From the NCBI RefSeq assembly GCF_022581195.2, contig NC_061453.1, forward strand, positions 11,240,001-11,304,000: a stretch of DNA of 64,000 bases. Direction: 5' to 3'. Below the pieces are notes generated by a model, which saw nothing but the letters and a program-made list of their open reading frames with translations, was not told the DNA's origin and made no database searches. Below, piece by piece: positions 36,396 to 48,910 of this stretch (within the stretch, counting starts at the first letter, position 1; the number at the start of each line of letters is the position of its first letter). Both the position numbers and the translations under genes were made by a program. The stretch is from Helicoverpa zea (lineage: Eukaryota > Arthropoda > Insecta > Lepidoptera > Noctuidae).

Positions 36396-37224
36396 GTATA
36401 AGGCTTATAACGGTGTCTGAAACTATGGTAATATGTGTACTGAGACCTAGCTGGGTTCCACGGTGATTTACCTAGATGGTTTTAATAAGTATTTGTAGAG
36501 GGTCTAGTTTTTGTGCTGACAAGTGTAATTATAAGGCCTGTTATATAGTAGGGTCAATGATCTGTTTTGCTGAAAATATTTCTGACGCTTACTTACTGTT
36601 TGTAAAATTTCTAGATTAGCTTTCGTAGGTAGGTTTTACCCGAGTCCGTAATAAGATAGATCTTTTCTGGATAATAATTAATGAGCTAAATTTAAATCGG
36701 TTTCGTAATTCCTGACGATTAGCACAGTCAAACTTCGTTTTCAACTTTATGTTAGGTATCGATTATTTGCATTTTCTTCATGTTTACCCAATAGTCGTGT
36801 ACGTAATAAAGCTCAATTAACACATTTGAGATTTATTTATTCTATAACCGATAACGTTATTTATAATCTAATCCATTCGAAAATAATACTCCACCAGTTA
36901 CAGCAAAAAAACTCCCTAACTGTAACTAGCCCCATTAAAAAACTTTTTCACGGTCAAAAAAACACGATTCATCTTAAGAATGGGCCCCAAATCGAGCGGC
37001 CCAAACTTATGGGCCCATAACTGTCATAGAAACAGGTTGGGCCCCACATAAAACTTAATTTTGTCCTTAACACTAACTAAAGATCTATTAAGGGCTCTTA
37101 GTGGGACCTGCAACCCTTTGTGCACAGTAAAATAGGATTTAGAAAAGCTTTGCCATTTATCAAAATGTATCCCTTTGCCTTCATGAGATATTCGTGAATT
37201 AACTACCAACCTTTTCTCATGGTT

Positions 37225-37600
37225 CTCGTCCAAACTCAAGGTTTGCCAAAGAGCAATGGAACGTCGCCTTTTAGGCATTAAACGGACGGATCGCATCCGG
37301 AATACCGTTATACGTTCCAGAACAGGAGTTGCTGATGTAGGCCGAAAGGCGGCAACATTGAAGTGGAACTGGGCCGGACACGTTAGCCGTATGCATCCGG
37401 AAAGATGGGCCACTATTGTCACCCAGTGGACACCCCAGGATGGACACTGCAGGCGGGGAAGGCCCCGAAAGAGATGGCGTGACAAACTAGACGCCTACTG
37501 TCGAGACTGGTGGACTCGGTCGAAGGATCGGGAAGTGTGGAAGCGAGATGGGGAGGCCTTTGCCCAGCAGTGGGACATTATAGGCTAGTAATAATAATAA
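37225..37600 (+). mobile_element. 5'-truncated RTE LINE with intact ORF end
   Basis: 376 bp flanked by an exact 13-bp target duplication TTTTCTCATGGTT (37212-37224, 37601-37613). The reading frame is open from the 5' junction to the stop before 37590. It reads into the C-terminal end of an RTE-type endonuclease/reverse transcriptase: VCQRAMERRLLGI, then LKWNWAGHVSRM, then GRPRKRWRDKLDAY, ending QQWDIIG. The tail is a short TAA run. The catalytic endonuclease and RT domains are absent, so it cannot act by itself. The undamaged frame and exact duplication suggest a fairly recent insertion. Confidence 0.92.
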
Positions 37601-37613
37601 TTTTCTCATGGTT

Positions 37614-37914
37614 ACATCTGCTTCCCATGCATCTTTCTATACCTAAGTGAAATTTGCAAAATCGGTTCACCATATCTATAGAGTTATTCAAAACCCATTA
37701 CTTCAAAAACTCACAAAACTTTAGCTCATTCACTCGCACGCCCAGAGAACTTACTATCCATTGTACCCGGATAGAACTGTAGTCTACTGACCAATAATGT
37801 AGCTTTCTACTGGCAAAAGAATTGTCAATAAAGGTTCAGTAGATCCAGAGATTAACAACCTCTTACAACATCATAAATACAAACTTTTCCTCTTCATAAA
37901 AATATTAGTATAGA
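37614..37914 (-). mobile_element. Minus-strand Helitron, decayed
   Basis: On the minus strand it starts TCTATACTAATATTTTTATG (from 37914) and contains GGTGAACCGATTTTGCAAAT. The opposite end is not certain; the RTE insertion at 37225-37600 may lie inside it. Confidence 0.5.
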
Positions 37915-38340
37915 TAAAAATATCACCTTTCCCCTTTTTTCCTGCTTTTATGAATCAATAATTATTACACCTACACTATATATTAGCGTAAGCGCTTCCG
38001 ATAAGCTGGACAATATTGAATGTCACCTAAATGCACGTGAGTTCCCTAATCCGGGCCGTTCGTTAAAACTGTTCGGATTACCACTATCAGGACAGGGGAT
38101 TAAAGTAAACCGATAGCAAAACAAACAATTTATATGAACTGTATGAAAAAGCTTTGTATACTGAACTTTATTAATATTGTAAACCTGAAAAGTTAGTTTT
38201 TTTTTTTCCCTGAACAGGAACTACTTTTACCATACGAAATAGTTACCATCAGAATCGCTGTCACTTCTCACCGATCCCCTCAAAATACATATAGAGAGTT
38301 ACTTGCTACTAGCTACCATTACATAATACATTCAGTTTTT

Positions 38341-39107
38341 AACCGACTTCCCAAAAAGGAGGAGGTTCTCAATTCGGCCGGTATGTTTTTTTTTTTCTAT
38401 GTATATACATCGATTACTCCGAGGTTTATAAACCGATTTACGTGATTCTTTTTTTGTTCGACTCGGAATAGCTGCCAGTTGGTCCCATAGTCATCAAGTC
38501 AGGATCTGATGATGGAAACCCTGAGAAATTGAGGGCATCCTTCGAAAGTTGTAGGCATACATAGGGTAAAAACTTGACACTCAGGTGTACGTCTAAAAGC
38601 ACTATTCAACAGTGAAGATTTGGAGCTGACCTGATGATGGAGACCAGAGAGGGCCGAGGGAACTCGACAACTGAATATGTAAACTACCTCGTGTTTGGGC
38701 TTAAATTATTTGTATTGACAAGACCTTTGCAACAGTGAAGGTTTGGAGCTGACCTGATGATGGAGACCAGAGAGGGCCGAGGGAACTCGACAACTGAATA
38801 TGTAAACTACCTCGTGTTTGGGCTTAAATTATTTGTATTGACAAGACTTTTGCAACAGTGAAGGTTTGGAGCTGACCTGATGATGGAGACCAGAGAAAGT
38901 CGAGGGAACTCGACAACTGAATATGTAAAATACCTCGTATTTGGACTTATATTCTTTGTATTGATGAGAACTTCCCACTTATATGGATAGTGACAACTAT
39001 TATTCGTATCACTGAACAGCTGTAAATAAAAAACTTTTTTACAAAAAAATTACATGAAAAGCTGTAAATAATAAACTTTTTTACAAAAAAATTAAACCGA
39101 CTTCCCA
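38341..39107 (+). repeat. Repeat beginning AACCGACTTCCCAAAAAGG, with tandem units
   Basis: A dispersed lepidopteran repeat type (AACCGACTTC ... AAGGAGGAGGTTCTCAATTC) containing three 123-bp tandem units and then two ~47-bp units (GAACAGCTGTAAATAAAAAA / GAAAAGCTGTAAATAATAAA). Class not assigned. Confidence 0.6.
38610..38975 (+). repeat. Tandem repeat, 123 bp x 3
   Basis: Units start CAGTGAAG(A/G)TTTGGAGCTG at 38610, 38733 and 38856. The first two are nearly identical; the third has more changes toward its end (GAGAAAGTCGAGG for GAGAGGGCCGAGG). No coding sense across units. Confidence 0.92.
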
Positions 39108-39110
39108 AAA

Positions 39111-39249
39111 CACTAAAAAGCAAAAGAAAAAAACTAATTTTAGGTGCATCGGCCTAGAAGTCGGTGGCAAAATTAACTTAGTAACATCCATTAGACACCG
39201 ACTTCTAGGCCGATGCACCTAAAATTAGTTTTTTTTTTGCTTTTTAGTG
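39111..39249. repeat. Large hairpin, 54-56-bp arms
   Basis: Arms 39111-39166 and 39196-39249 are reverse complements apart from length variation in an A run and one base. Each carries TAGGTGCATCGGCCTAGAAG. The spacer is 29 nt. It abuts the end of the repeat at 38341. Confidence 0.9.
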
Positions 39250-40730
39250 TTTTTTGCAAGATATTAAACAGATACTTTCGTTTGAATTTGTTCGGTAGTT
39301 TTCGCGTGAAAGTTCGAGAGATAGACCGAGTTACCTATCTACGCATTATAAATACTTAGTACGAATAAATGTTGTAAAATATAGAAAAGGAACCATTTTA
39401 CGTACCCTATTATTTTCCTTACACCCGTAACATTACTTATTTGCGCCGTAACCGCAATCCTACAAGGCTTCGGGTAATAAATATGAGGTAGCCCCGTGGT
39501 TTTCTCATTTACCCACCACGAATTTGTAATCAACATCTTGCTCTACTAGGTACATATAATAACACAAAAAATACAGAACATCCACTTGGTCAATGTTTGA
39601 AAAATTTTAGAAAAACTTAAACATCAATAGCGTAATGCTAATTTCTTAAAGAAACTGTTATTTTTTTAAAGGCACAAATCTATAATTGGGGGAAAATAGC
39701 TTTGCGTTTATGAATTTAGCCATTTGACGCTTCTGGCGCAGTCTTTTGTTTCTACATATCATTTCATTACTTTCCATTATGTATAAACCATCTTAGAAAA
39801 AGTCAAGTATCTGGATAAGTTTTGTATGAGCACAAAGAATAAGCAGTTATATGGCTAACTTTAAGGTATCATAAGGCTAGAGCAACCTGTATAAAAAATA
39901 AAGCCTATCTCTCAAAAGTACATAAAATTGAGGATTTACTAGGTGGGTCTCACAGTATGAACCTTTTCAATTTGGTTTATCCTAGGCCTATAGACCGCGA
40001 AATAACAATTTATCGGCGGTAAAGTAAATTTTCTAATATGACGGAGTACGCAGGTAAAATATTGCAATCGCTCTTGTGGAGAAAATAAATAAAAATAGGC
40101 TATATACTAAATTTTCAAGGTCAAGATCACATCATTTATTTGTAATATCCTCTTGTTCGTACAGTGATGTTTGCTGCTATATATCAATATACCTTAGGTT
40201 ATTAGTATTTTTTTTTATATTTTTGACAAACTTTCGATGATAATAAGGTTCTCTATATGATTTCAAATTGATTAAAAATATTTTTTAGACTTAGAGGTAG
40301 TTTGCAAACAGAAGACACAGACTTATACCCGAAATCTAGTTGGCAGGGCTCAGTTGTTGATATTAAGTTATGAATAATATATAAATAATAATAAATACAA
40401 AAACATAAAAGTTATTCCATCAACCACAAGGAAATAAATGTTCTTGATAACACCCAGTTTGCCTATAAAGCAAATCCTGGCAAATGGCCACGGAAATACT
40501 AAGATTAAGTGCCTATTAACGATGCTGAAGCCAAGAATTCTCGTGTTTAGAAAACCACAAACTGAAATACGCCCAAATCTTGCCAAAATGACCTAGATGC
40601 CCTTGACCTTGAACCTAAAGTGCAAATAGCTCCTTAAAGCTTCGTAGGTGAAAATATAATTATAAAAAAGTATTCTTAAGACTAAGACGGTGAACCTCAG
40701 TTATATATTGGCTAAATAGCTTTACTATAC

Positions 40731-41688
40731 TTCGGCCGTTCAGAGAATGCGTTCCTGACACCTATCAGTTAGTCACGACTAGTGATGGGCACAACATAAC
40801 ACTGAGTTCGTTACCGTTCCTTCAAAATGAACCGCCGCATTATTTTAAGATTATTTTCGTTTTAAATTGGCGGAATCATTTGTTTTATATTTTAGTTATT
40901 TAAGTGGAAACCAAAAAAAGGTAATATTCATATAATAAAATTGTTTTATTTATTCTTTGTTACAAGTACATTGAATTGAATGTGCGAACAGAATATTAAT
41001 CAGACTCCGATTTGCTTGAGGAGGTGGTGTCTTCATCATCATCTTCGCCTACATGTATAATTATATTATTATCAATAACAGAATCAATCCTGATATCTCG
41101 GTCTAACAAAAGCCGGGTAATCAAATAAAAACAGATCGAAAACACTTGAAAAACGTGGTCTATGCGCACGAAACGACAACGGACGACTGTTTTAGCGTCA
41201 CAAAATGGCGGCCCATAACGCCATTTGGGGTTAACATTTTTAATCTAAGTATAAAAATGCGGTTTGGTCATAGTTTTATTTTTATATTTCATAAACGTTA
41301 TAATTAAGTCTTATAGTCCATTATTTTCCAATTCTTAAAAAGAAAATCAAAACGTATTATTTTATATTATAACTGTATAAGAACAGATTACGATACTTGC
41401 CTGTTATTTTTAGCACAGCACTACAAAATATAAACCGCTGACATAACCTTGTAATAGCGCAGTATAGATTTAGAAAAATATTGTTTACCAAGTTATTTGA
41501 CACTCAGTTTGGCACAAAATTATAACATTCATTGATTATTGATATAATAATGTTGTTTTAATGCTCCTCAATTGTTAAAACGGTAAACAACCAGCAAAAA
41601 TATTTTTATCGTAACTGCAACGCCATTGCAAAGTTACGTCGTCAGTTCAATCGCGACGTGTCAGGAACGCATTCTCTGAATGGCCGAA
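40731..41688. mobile_element. DNA transposon derivative, 0.96 kb, 31-bp TIRs
   Basis: Outer ends TTCGGCCGTTCAGAGAATGC (left) and the same with A at position 8 (right, inverted) match over 31 bp (40731-40761, 41658-41688). CTATA occurs at 40725-40729 and 41689-41693, one base off a clean target duplication on the left. CTAGTGATGGGCA just inside the left end recalls hAT-related elements, but the TIR itself is not one I know. Contains the residual frame at 40996-41238. Confidence 0.8.
40996..41238 (-). pseudogene. Residual reading frame inside the TIR element, acidic C-terminus
   Basis: About 80 codons on the minus strand are open from a TAG near 41240 to TAA at 40998-40996. There is no Met start; a TATACTTAG just upstream could be a splice acceptor. 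The last part reads RIDSVIDNNIIIHVGEDDDE followed by a Ser/Thr/Lys-rich end (EDDDEDTTSSSKSESD). AATAAA (minus strand, around 40946-40951) follows about 45 nt later. This looks like the last exon of a transposase or accessory gene left after internal deletion. No family match recognised. Confidence 0.4.
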
Positions 41689-42216
41689 CTATAAGTAAAA
41701 AAATAATGTATTTTGGAAGTAAAGCACCTTCGCATTTCTGAGAACTTTAAGTTAGTCCTCAACCGACAAATGAATCAAGGTTTCAGCAATTTCTGAATGA
41801 AATATAAAAAAAAAAAATAATTAAGAAGTATTTTTTTTCGAAAGTCACTTCTTATTATCGCATTTTGTAAGACATGCAATGATCATGATAAAAGAGATCT
41901 TAATATTAAATGGATATCATTTTCCTCTTTTTGTGGTATCACAAGTACAATACCTACCATATAATTTCATTTCTCTTCATGTAATGTGGTAGCTTAATTT
42001 TCCTGTTACGAGACACCTTTTTATCTTCAATTGCATGTTTTTGTTTTTCCTCAAGTTAAATTTTTCGTGTCAAAAAAGGAACCGCTATTTTTATTTACAT
42101 AAATAAGAGACTATTTCTTTCATAAGTAATTATGACGGGCGTAAAAGGATATGCAAATGTACATCGTTTTTGGGAAAAATATAATTTGAAAAAATAAGAG
42201 TTTTTTATTATAAAAA

Positions 42217-42360
42217 CTAGCTACATGTAACGGGATGGTGACAAAAAGTATCCTATGTCCTTTCCTCGGGTCTAAGCTACCTCTAATTGTCAGCTTAAAA
42301 GATTCAGCTATTTTTGAGTTATAAGTAGTGTCACGATTTTCTTTTATATAAATAGGTATA
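42217..42360 (-). mobile_element. Minus-strand Helitron, Lep1-like
   Basis: Reverse complement shows GCTGACAATTAGAGGTAGCT, GGAAAGGACATAGGATACTT and the terminal CTAG (42220-42217) followed by T. Closest in the window to the copy at 14371-14546. Confidence 0.65.
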
Positions 42361-42861
42361 TATATACATGTTTAGATTGGGTAGATATCACATGAGTATT
42401 CTTCTCTCACACTCTAGTTTTAAATCGAATAGTTTTAAACTGGTTTTACAATCTCAGTTATCGGTTCGGCAAAGTTAAATGGAACAAAAATCTTGGCTAC
42501 AATCCCCAAAGAACATAACTGGGTTTTGAACAACGCATAGAATAAACTTTCGATTCAAACTTTGGAAAAATGAAAAAAAGGGAAGAACGATTTATTGAAC
42601 TGCAATTGGGTTTTAAAATACTTGTCACGAAGGAAAGACATACTTGTACTCCATTTATTTTTCATATTTTATTTATTTGATTTACACGACTTAAAAAATC
42701 AGTTACATATTATATCAGAACATGTCTTGCGAAACAAGCTAAAATAAAATCAATTTGACAAAAATGCTGTTTCTTTTCCAATTTCGATTCTAATATTTGA
42801 TGCTTAGTTGTGGCATAATAACAAATTAATAACTGTTTAAAAAAAAACCTTTGTTTCAATC

Positions 42862-42995
42862 AAAGTCTTCAGTCGGCCTGATATCGGGGAAATACCTTAT
42901 CGTTGTTATATGTGTACTAACATTCATCTTCATACTGATTTTTGAGCCCAATCAATTTTCGGCCGCCTAAAAGTTTGTAGTATGCTAATACTCTA
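42862..42995. repeat. CGGCCGACT-family fragment, copy 2
   Basis: Aligns to 359-488 by eye: GGGGAAATACCTTATC, CTAACATTCATCTTCATACT, GATTTTTGAGCCCAATCA, CGGCCGCCTAAAAGTTTG. The left inverted arm is not recognisable. Confidence 0.65.
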
Positions 42996-44829
42996 AGGGT
43001 AGTTCCATCTAAACATCGTGTGTGGTATTGGCTATAAATTAGCACAATATTCGAGTCGTAAATTCCTAGTTCGATACATCGCCGGCATATGGCGCTTGTT
43101 CGTCATGCCAAAATTGGAACCAGATCAAACCTCTTTGATGCATTTTTGGATTGGTATCAAGTGCATTTAAGTTTATCAGTCTCCTTTATTTTTCTATTTA
43201 TTTTATTTGGCCGTTATAGTGCTTCATATTCTTCATACCAACGACGAAATATAGTCATTAAAAGTCGCAAAAAGATTGTTTAAATAAGATTAGTTTTTAT
43301 CAGCCTTTTGCTTTCGCATTTCTGAAGTTAGCCTTTTGAATCATTTGACGCGCTCGATTTATTTATTAATTGATGACCAGATCATCCATGATAGTACCAT
43401 GATCCATCCATGATGATCGTCATCATTATTTAAACTTATCCCTTCAAAATTAGCTACATTGCTTTTTAAATTGTTAACTGACTCTAAAGCTTCATAAAAA
43501 ATCCTTTTAAATTCGAAAACATCAAAAGTTGCAAGTACTATGAATTTAAAATCAGCCGCCTACTCTAATATTGTTCCGTTTGTCGTCTGGTCAGCGGTTT
43601 GCGACCGAACAAATTTAATACAGCTGCTTTAAATTCAACTACAAAGCAATTTGACTCACAATACAAAGTTACTATGAAAGTAGAGAGCTTTGCTTTTATT
43701 TGACCTGATTTTTAACCTACGACGCAAAAAGAGGAGCATTATTTAATCACTATGTATATTTGTCTTTCTACCGGTGCTGTTTCTCTTAAACGGATGAACA
43801 GATTTGGGGTGATTTTCAATATTATAAGTGTGTCCTTCCAATTCCAGGGTCGCCATACAAGCCAGTCCCTCAGTCCCCGTTTCAGCTTACAAAATAAACA
43901 TATCCTTAGCATTTCCAACCACTTTAATTCAGCAGAGATGCATGTAACTGCAGATAGTTTGGCTCCACTGAATAGAATCGGGTTCCTTCTCAATTTGTTG
44001 CCATGTTTTCCTTTTTACTTTTTATCTTCGTCTGCTTTTAGCTCTATTTTGTTTTTAAAGGTTTTAAGTTAGATCTCGTGTTAAACAAAAAGTTTTGTTC
44101 TATGTTTGGAAAACAAAAGACAACCTTGTAGATACAATTTATTTTTTCATTTCAATAGTACTACATACTTTCAGCACCTAGATAAAAAGTCACCTATTTT
44201 ATACTATTTCGTTAGAAGGTAAATAACTGAAACGTCTCAACAAAATCCCTTCGGCGGAGTAGTTCTTATAGGAAAAAAATACAGTAATTCCCCTATATAT
44301 TATTTGAGTTTTACTCCATGCTTTCTCTGATTTCTCAGCCCTTTTACAAGGATTATTGGATTACGATACGTCAGTGGCAATAAGAAATTGCTGGAAAAAT
44401 GTCACGCCTCAGACAAGGGCGATGCTTGTGCAATAAGTGACAGCTTTCAACTTGACAGATAATAAAACGTGCAACTGGTTTTAGACAGTTAAGAAATAAA
44501 GAGAGAATGAAAATAATTTACTTATTTACGAGAATATGTTTAAGAGCTTTGTAAGAAAAAGTTAATTGATTTTCCGGTCTATATTTCGAATCTTATAAAT
44601 CTAGGTTAATACGCTTGCATCTATTGAGTTTTGCCTTTGAAAATAATCTAATTGAAAGCTTTGTGAATATAACGAAATGGAAATAAATGAAAATACTTTG
44701 TGGCTGGTTAATCTTATACATTGTATAAATTGGTATTTATTCCATTACTAGTTTTGGGTGTTTACGAAAGATTTTGTTCTAAGAAAGTAACATTGTTTAA
44801 AACAATAAATTCACTGCACCGTAATTTAG

Positions 44830-45035
44830 AGATGCAATAGTAACTCTGTCTGTCTATCGCGCTTCCCCAAAAAAACTGCTGAACCGATTTAAATTACACT
44901 GGGAACGCAAAATCAACCGATATCTGATATGCTGGTACACAAATTGCTTAGAGTCTTTGGATATTTTAGAGAAATTGGGTACTTTTTACCCGATGGCAGG
45001 AAGTGGTTCTCCCGAGATCCTGGTGAAAGCGAGGA
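44830..45035 (+). mobile_element. Helitron remnant, Lep1-like
   Basis: GATGCAATAGTAACTCTGTC then TGTCTATCGCGC, AACTGCTGAACCGATTTAAA, and near the end ACCCGATGGCAGGAAGTGG and CCTGGTGAAAGCGAGG, in the order of the complete copy at 58159. Ends are eroded. Confidence 0.5.
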
Positions 45036-45314
45036 ACTTTTCTTCCTATATAAACCAAAGCTATATTTTGCATGGTACCTACCTACCTTTATACTCGTAA
45101 CGCATTCAGGCACAATGAGAGCATTAGAGCATGCACTCCTGCGCACATACCGGTTGTGTTGTCCCGCCTTAATAGAGCGTGGCGGGTTGGGTTACAAGGC
45201 GGACTTGAGGTGTCGAGGTCAGATGTATGAAGGTAAAGGAGATTTTCTTTGAAGGTTGGGTTTTAAGATTTTTAGATGAAGGATTTGTATTATGTGGTAG
45301 ATGAACGCATCTTG

Positions 45315-45490
45315 TAATATATGTTAAGTGCTCAGTGGGTTATGTGGTATTTCGGGTTCAATTCCTGGGTCAGGCTGAAACTGCTGTGCGCTTTTTTAAA
45401 AAACTTTCACAAAGCAGTCAAGAGTCTAGAATATAGTTGTGACGCGACCCGTGCTTTGGAGTGCAAGTTCGATCCTACTCCTGCTGTCTC
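45315..45490 (+). repeat. tRNA-like SINE head fragments
   Basis: Two B-box-like strings, GGGTTCAATTCCTGGGTCAG (45353-45372) and AAGTTCGATCCTACTC (near 45466), without foldable tRNA genes. Probably remnants of SINEs. Confidence 0.35.
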
Positions 45491-47439
45491 TTCGTTTGTG
45501 CCGGATTGAAATTCCATTTGACCACACAACTGAGAGAATAGAGAGTGCACCTGTATGGTATTATGTCTCTATTTGAGCTCCTCAGAGACACATTAAGTAT
45601 TAGTGAGAATATTTCAGAAATTCAGAAATTCAATATTCATAATCCGTCTTATAAGAATGTAGCTCTTGTATTCACAAACGCATTTCAAAATGCTTCAAAT
45701 TATACAATATTTATAGTCTATCTTCATTACAACCGCATATTTCAATTAACAAAAAAAAAAATCCATCAGCAATGATGAATACGTCAGCGGAGTACTAACA
45801 AATTACTCCGGAGTACATTTCGATGTTTTATATCTGTGGTACGCGTTTACACGCCATTTGCATTTATTTTAATTCATTGTATCGTATTGTATTCATCCAT
45901 CTTTTATAAATTGTGATGGACATTTTTGTTTTTATCTTTACTTATATTCTAAAGCTGAAGAGTTTATTTGCTTGCTTCGATGTGCTAGGTAATCTAATAA
46001 ACTATTAAACATAATTTGAAAAAATATTCAGTTTTACATAGCCTTGATATCGATGAAGACTACGGCTTGGCTACGTTTTGTCCGTGTATCCAACGTATTT
46101 CCCACTAGATGCTGGTGACACCACTGGTAGATTCTGGTAAACGTAAGTAAGTATTAATAGTCTGAAAAATAATTCTGAAAGTGCATTTTTAATAATAATG
46201 GGTACATAAGGTACGAAACGATTGACGATGCCATTTTATTTTTATTTTTAAAGACATGGCGAATACGTACTAAATTGAAATAATATATTACAGCGCTTTC
46301 ACACTCAGCGATTATCCGCTATCCGCTCTAAAAACAAATGAAAGAAAACAAGTGGTACATAATTTTCATGTCCACATAAAATTCGAATATCAAACCGATT
46401 CTCACAATATAATATTCCGATTTCAAATTCCGAAGGTCAAGTACCTAAACAAAAGAAGAATATGGAAATGACATGCTTGAAGATATCATTATAATATGGC
46501 AAAGAGCTTTCTGGCGTCTTCGTGACCTTGGATCGAAAGTGCTGGTCACTATGATCCGAATCGGCATTATCTCGATTCAGTTTTATCGAGATAGGTATCG
46601 ATATTCGGGCTCTCGTTATCATGTTGTACGAGTGTTTGATAAAATGCTGCTGGTGTGTTTTTTAAATATATAGGGAAGGATAATGTTTTGTTTTACATGT
46701 AATTTTATGGATCTTGTGTTGTAATTTAATACTCTTCATTAATTAAGTTTTGTATGGCCTCTTTTCTAGGTCGAAAATCATTTACATAAAACTGATGAAA
46801 ATTTTCCAACACCGTCAGGATTAAAATTGTACCATTTGCACTATTATTCTCTCAATTTTACCATACGTAAGTAGGTACGGTTCTCGTCAAAGAGCTTTGC
46901 TCGTCTGAAGTTGGCTACGAGTGACTTCACAAAGGAAAGGAAGATTGAAGCGGAAAGTTATCTGACGAAAATTGTATTGATTTAGCATGATAACACAGCC
47001 TTACTCATTTTTAAGTTTCATAATATACGATGCTTTATATGTATGTATATTTAGCACATTTCTACAGCTCATATTCAGCTTATACGGCACCACAGCAATA
47101 AAGAACAACAGTGTTGCCTCCCTATTGTCGCGATTCAAGTGCCAACGCTTATTGGGCTCAGAAACTTGCCAGAAGTACAGTTAACGAGACAAGGCTTGCC
47201 TTGAAAGTTTTTGTTGGTGTCTGTACTTTGTGAAGGGAAATGTTAGAGATATGGAGGTCTTGTGCTTGGTGATAATCGTAATCATTGTAGTAATTTTGAT
47301 ATATAGAAGGACGTGTGTGGATTTGTTGTGCTTGCTTGTTAAAACTGCAGTTCTGGTTAACTGTTGAGATTCACTCGAAGATTTTGTATGTTGTACCTGC
47401 GTCCTGTAAGAATAACTTTGCGCACCCGAACGAAAACAT

Positions 47440-47790
47440 GCCACATTATAGCAGCACCGCAACAGCACGGCTGTAGCACGGCGTCCGCCTCGAATTTAGA
47501 CTACGGCTAGCTGCCAGCGCGCTAACTACGCGTTGTCCGCAAGGTGCAAGCTCGCCGTCCGCGCGCCGGCCGCGAGGTGTAAGCTTGCTGTCACCGCAAA
47601 CTCAATATTATTTTATGACAATTATGATTGAACACGACGCAATGACGTTGTTTCGCTGCCGGCTTGGAGTCGGCGCGTAATTAGCACGCCGTTGGCGCGC
47701 TGTACGCATGAGGTCCGCTCGCTTGCAGCACGCGGGCGGCGAGTCGAGTTGTGTGGTAGCGGCAAGCGCGCTGACTGCTCGTCGTTGGCT
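47440..47790. repeat. CpG-rich block, probable decayed DNA element
   Basis: GC-rich halves (47460-47600 and 47655-47785) flank an AT-rich middle. GCCAGCGCGCTAAC on the left and GGCAAGCGCGCTGAC on the right suggest related ends. No protein frame of interest. A CpG promoter cannot be excluded. Confidence 0.35.
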
Positions 47791-48394
47791 TTTTCATATT
47801 GACATTACGAAATATATTATAATATACAAGATTTAATGCTCTAAATTGAATGACAACTTAAATGCTGGTGTGGAGCCGTGCTGTTGCGGTGCCGCTATAC
47901 TGTGCCATAACCTTAACACTGAAGAATTTTCAAATCAGTCCATTAGTTCCTGAGATTTTTACGTTCGCAATCGCGCTGGTGGAACATATTGTTTCTAATT
48001 ATACAAAACTAAAGTCACACAAAAGGAGTACAATAAAACTTTTAAATAGTCAAAAACCGAATTGAAGATATTTTTCGCCTCTGCTAAAAATAAGACTACA
48101 AAAAAATGGTATCAATATTCGCGAATGAATTCAACGTGGTTTATTGCATAACACCCTGGCGTTTGCCAAAGCCAGCTAGTACCAATAAGTACCATCTCCT
48201 ACCAGATTAGTGGATCAATTTTAGCCGTGGCCTCTAGCCAAACCGCAGCCCTAGTAACAAGCATTCTACTGCTATTAGGAATTGAGAATTCCTATTATAT
48301 ATTGTGATCTTAATTGCAATATGATAGAGGAAAATGCTAGTCTTCGCTTTGAATATGGCTCTAACTTTTTCATCGAATTTTTCTGCATTCCATC

Positions 48395-48600
48395 ATCTGC
48401 CTATCCTTTTCCCAGCTGTGTCGGTCTCAAAGTCTTACCAGATATTAACTGAGTTCCCTTGTTTTATGTGGAGCGTAATGCATAACTAACCTCCTCAACC
48501 AAATTACCTGGGCTACTTTATTCTGGTTTCTGACTACCCGTAACGACTGCCAAAAATGTTCTTCAAAAGACCGAATGGACCGACCAATTTAACGTGCGTT
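48395..48600 (-). mobile_element. SINE fragment (379-bp family), decayed
   Basis: Retains CCTATCCTTTTCCCAGCTG, AACCTCCTCAACCAAATTAC, CTGACTACCCGTAACGACTG and TTTAACGTGC in family order on the reverse strand. Confidence 0.65.
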
Positions 48601-48689
48601 TATTTCCAAAATCCACGTACTAACCTCGTCAAGCATTGTTTAACCTAATGATGAATCAGTGTAGTTTTCACCTATCCACTAACTTCGCC

Positions 48690-48910
48690 TGACCTTTTTT
48701 TTTTTAACGTCTTCAAAAAATCATCAAATGACCCCTCCTGCTGTGGGTTAGGCAGCGGTAAGGGAGTGTCAGACTCTTACTGACTAAAAACCGTCGTGTT
48801 TCGTCATAGGCCTTTTATGTACCAGGGCCGCGTATCTCTTTCGAACAACCCGCAGCCCCGGCAGGCCTTGGCCCTACTGGGCCCCGCTGGACTCCGCCTG
48901 ACCTAATCCC
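48690..48910. repeat. Dispersed repeat with GCCCCGGCAGGCC-type GC block
   Basis: CTGACTAAAAACCGTCGTGT, GTACCAGGGCCGCGTATCTC and CGCAGCCCCGGCAGGCCTTG occur as a unit I remember as frequent in noctuid genomes. Class unknown. Confidence 0.45.

Noticed and set aside
37024..37485. 153-residue minus-strand frame
   Set aside because: Its first half is antisense to the RTE reverse-transcriptase frame, which is the real coding sense.
47181..47468. 95-residue minus-strand frame, Ser/Thr-rich
   Set aside because: No domain or splice context; borders a CpG-rich probable repeat.
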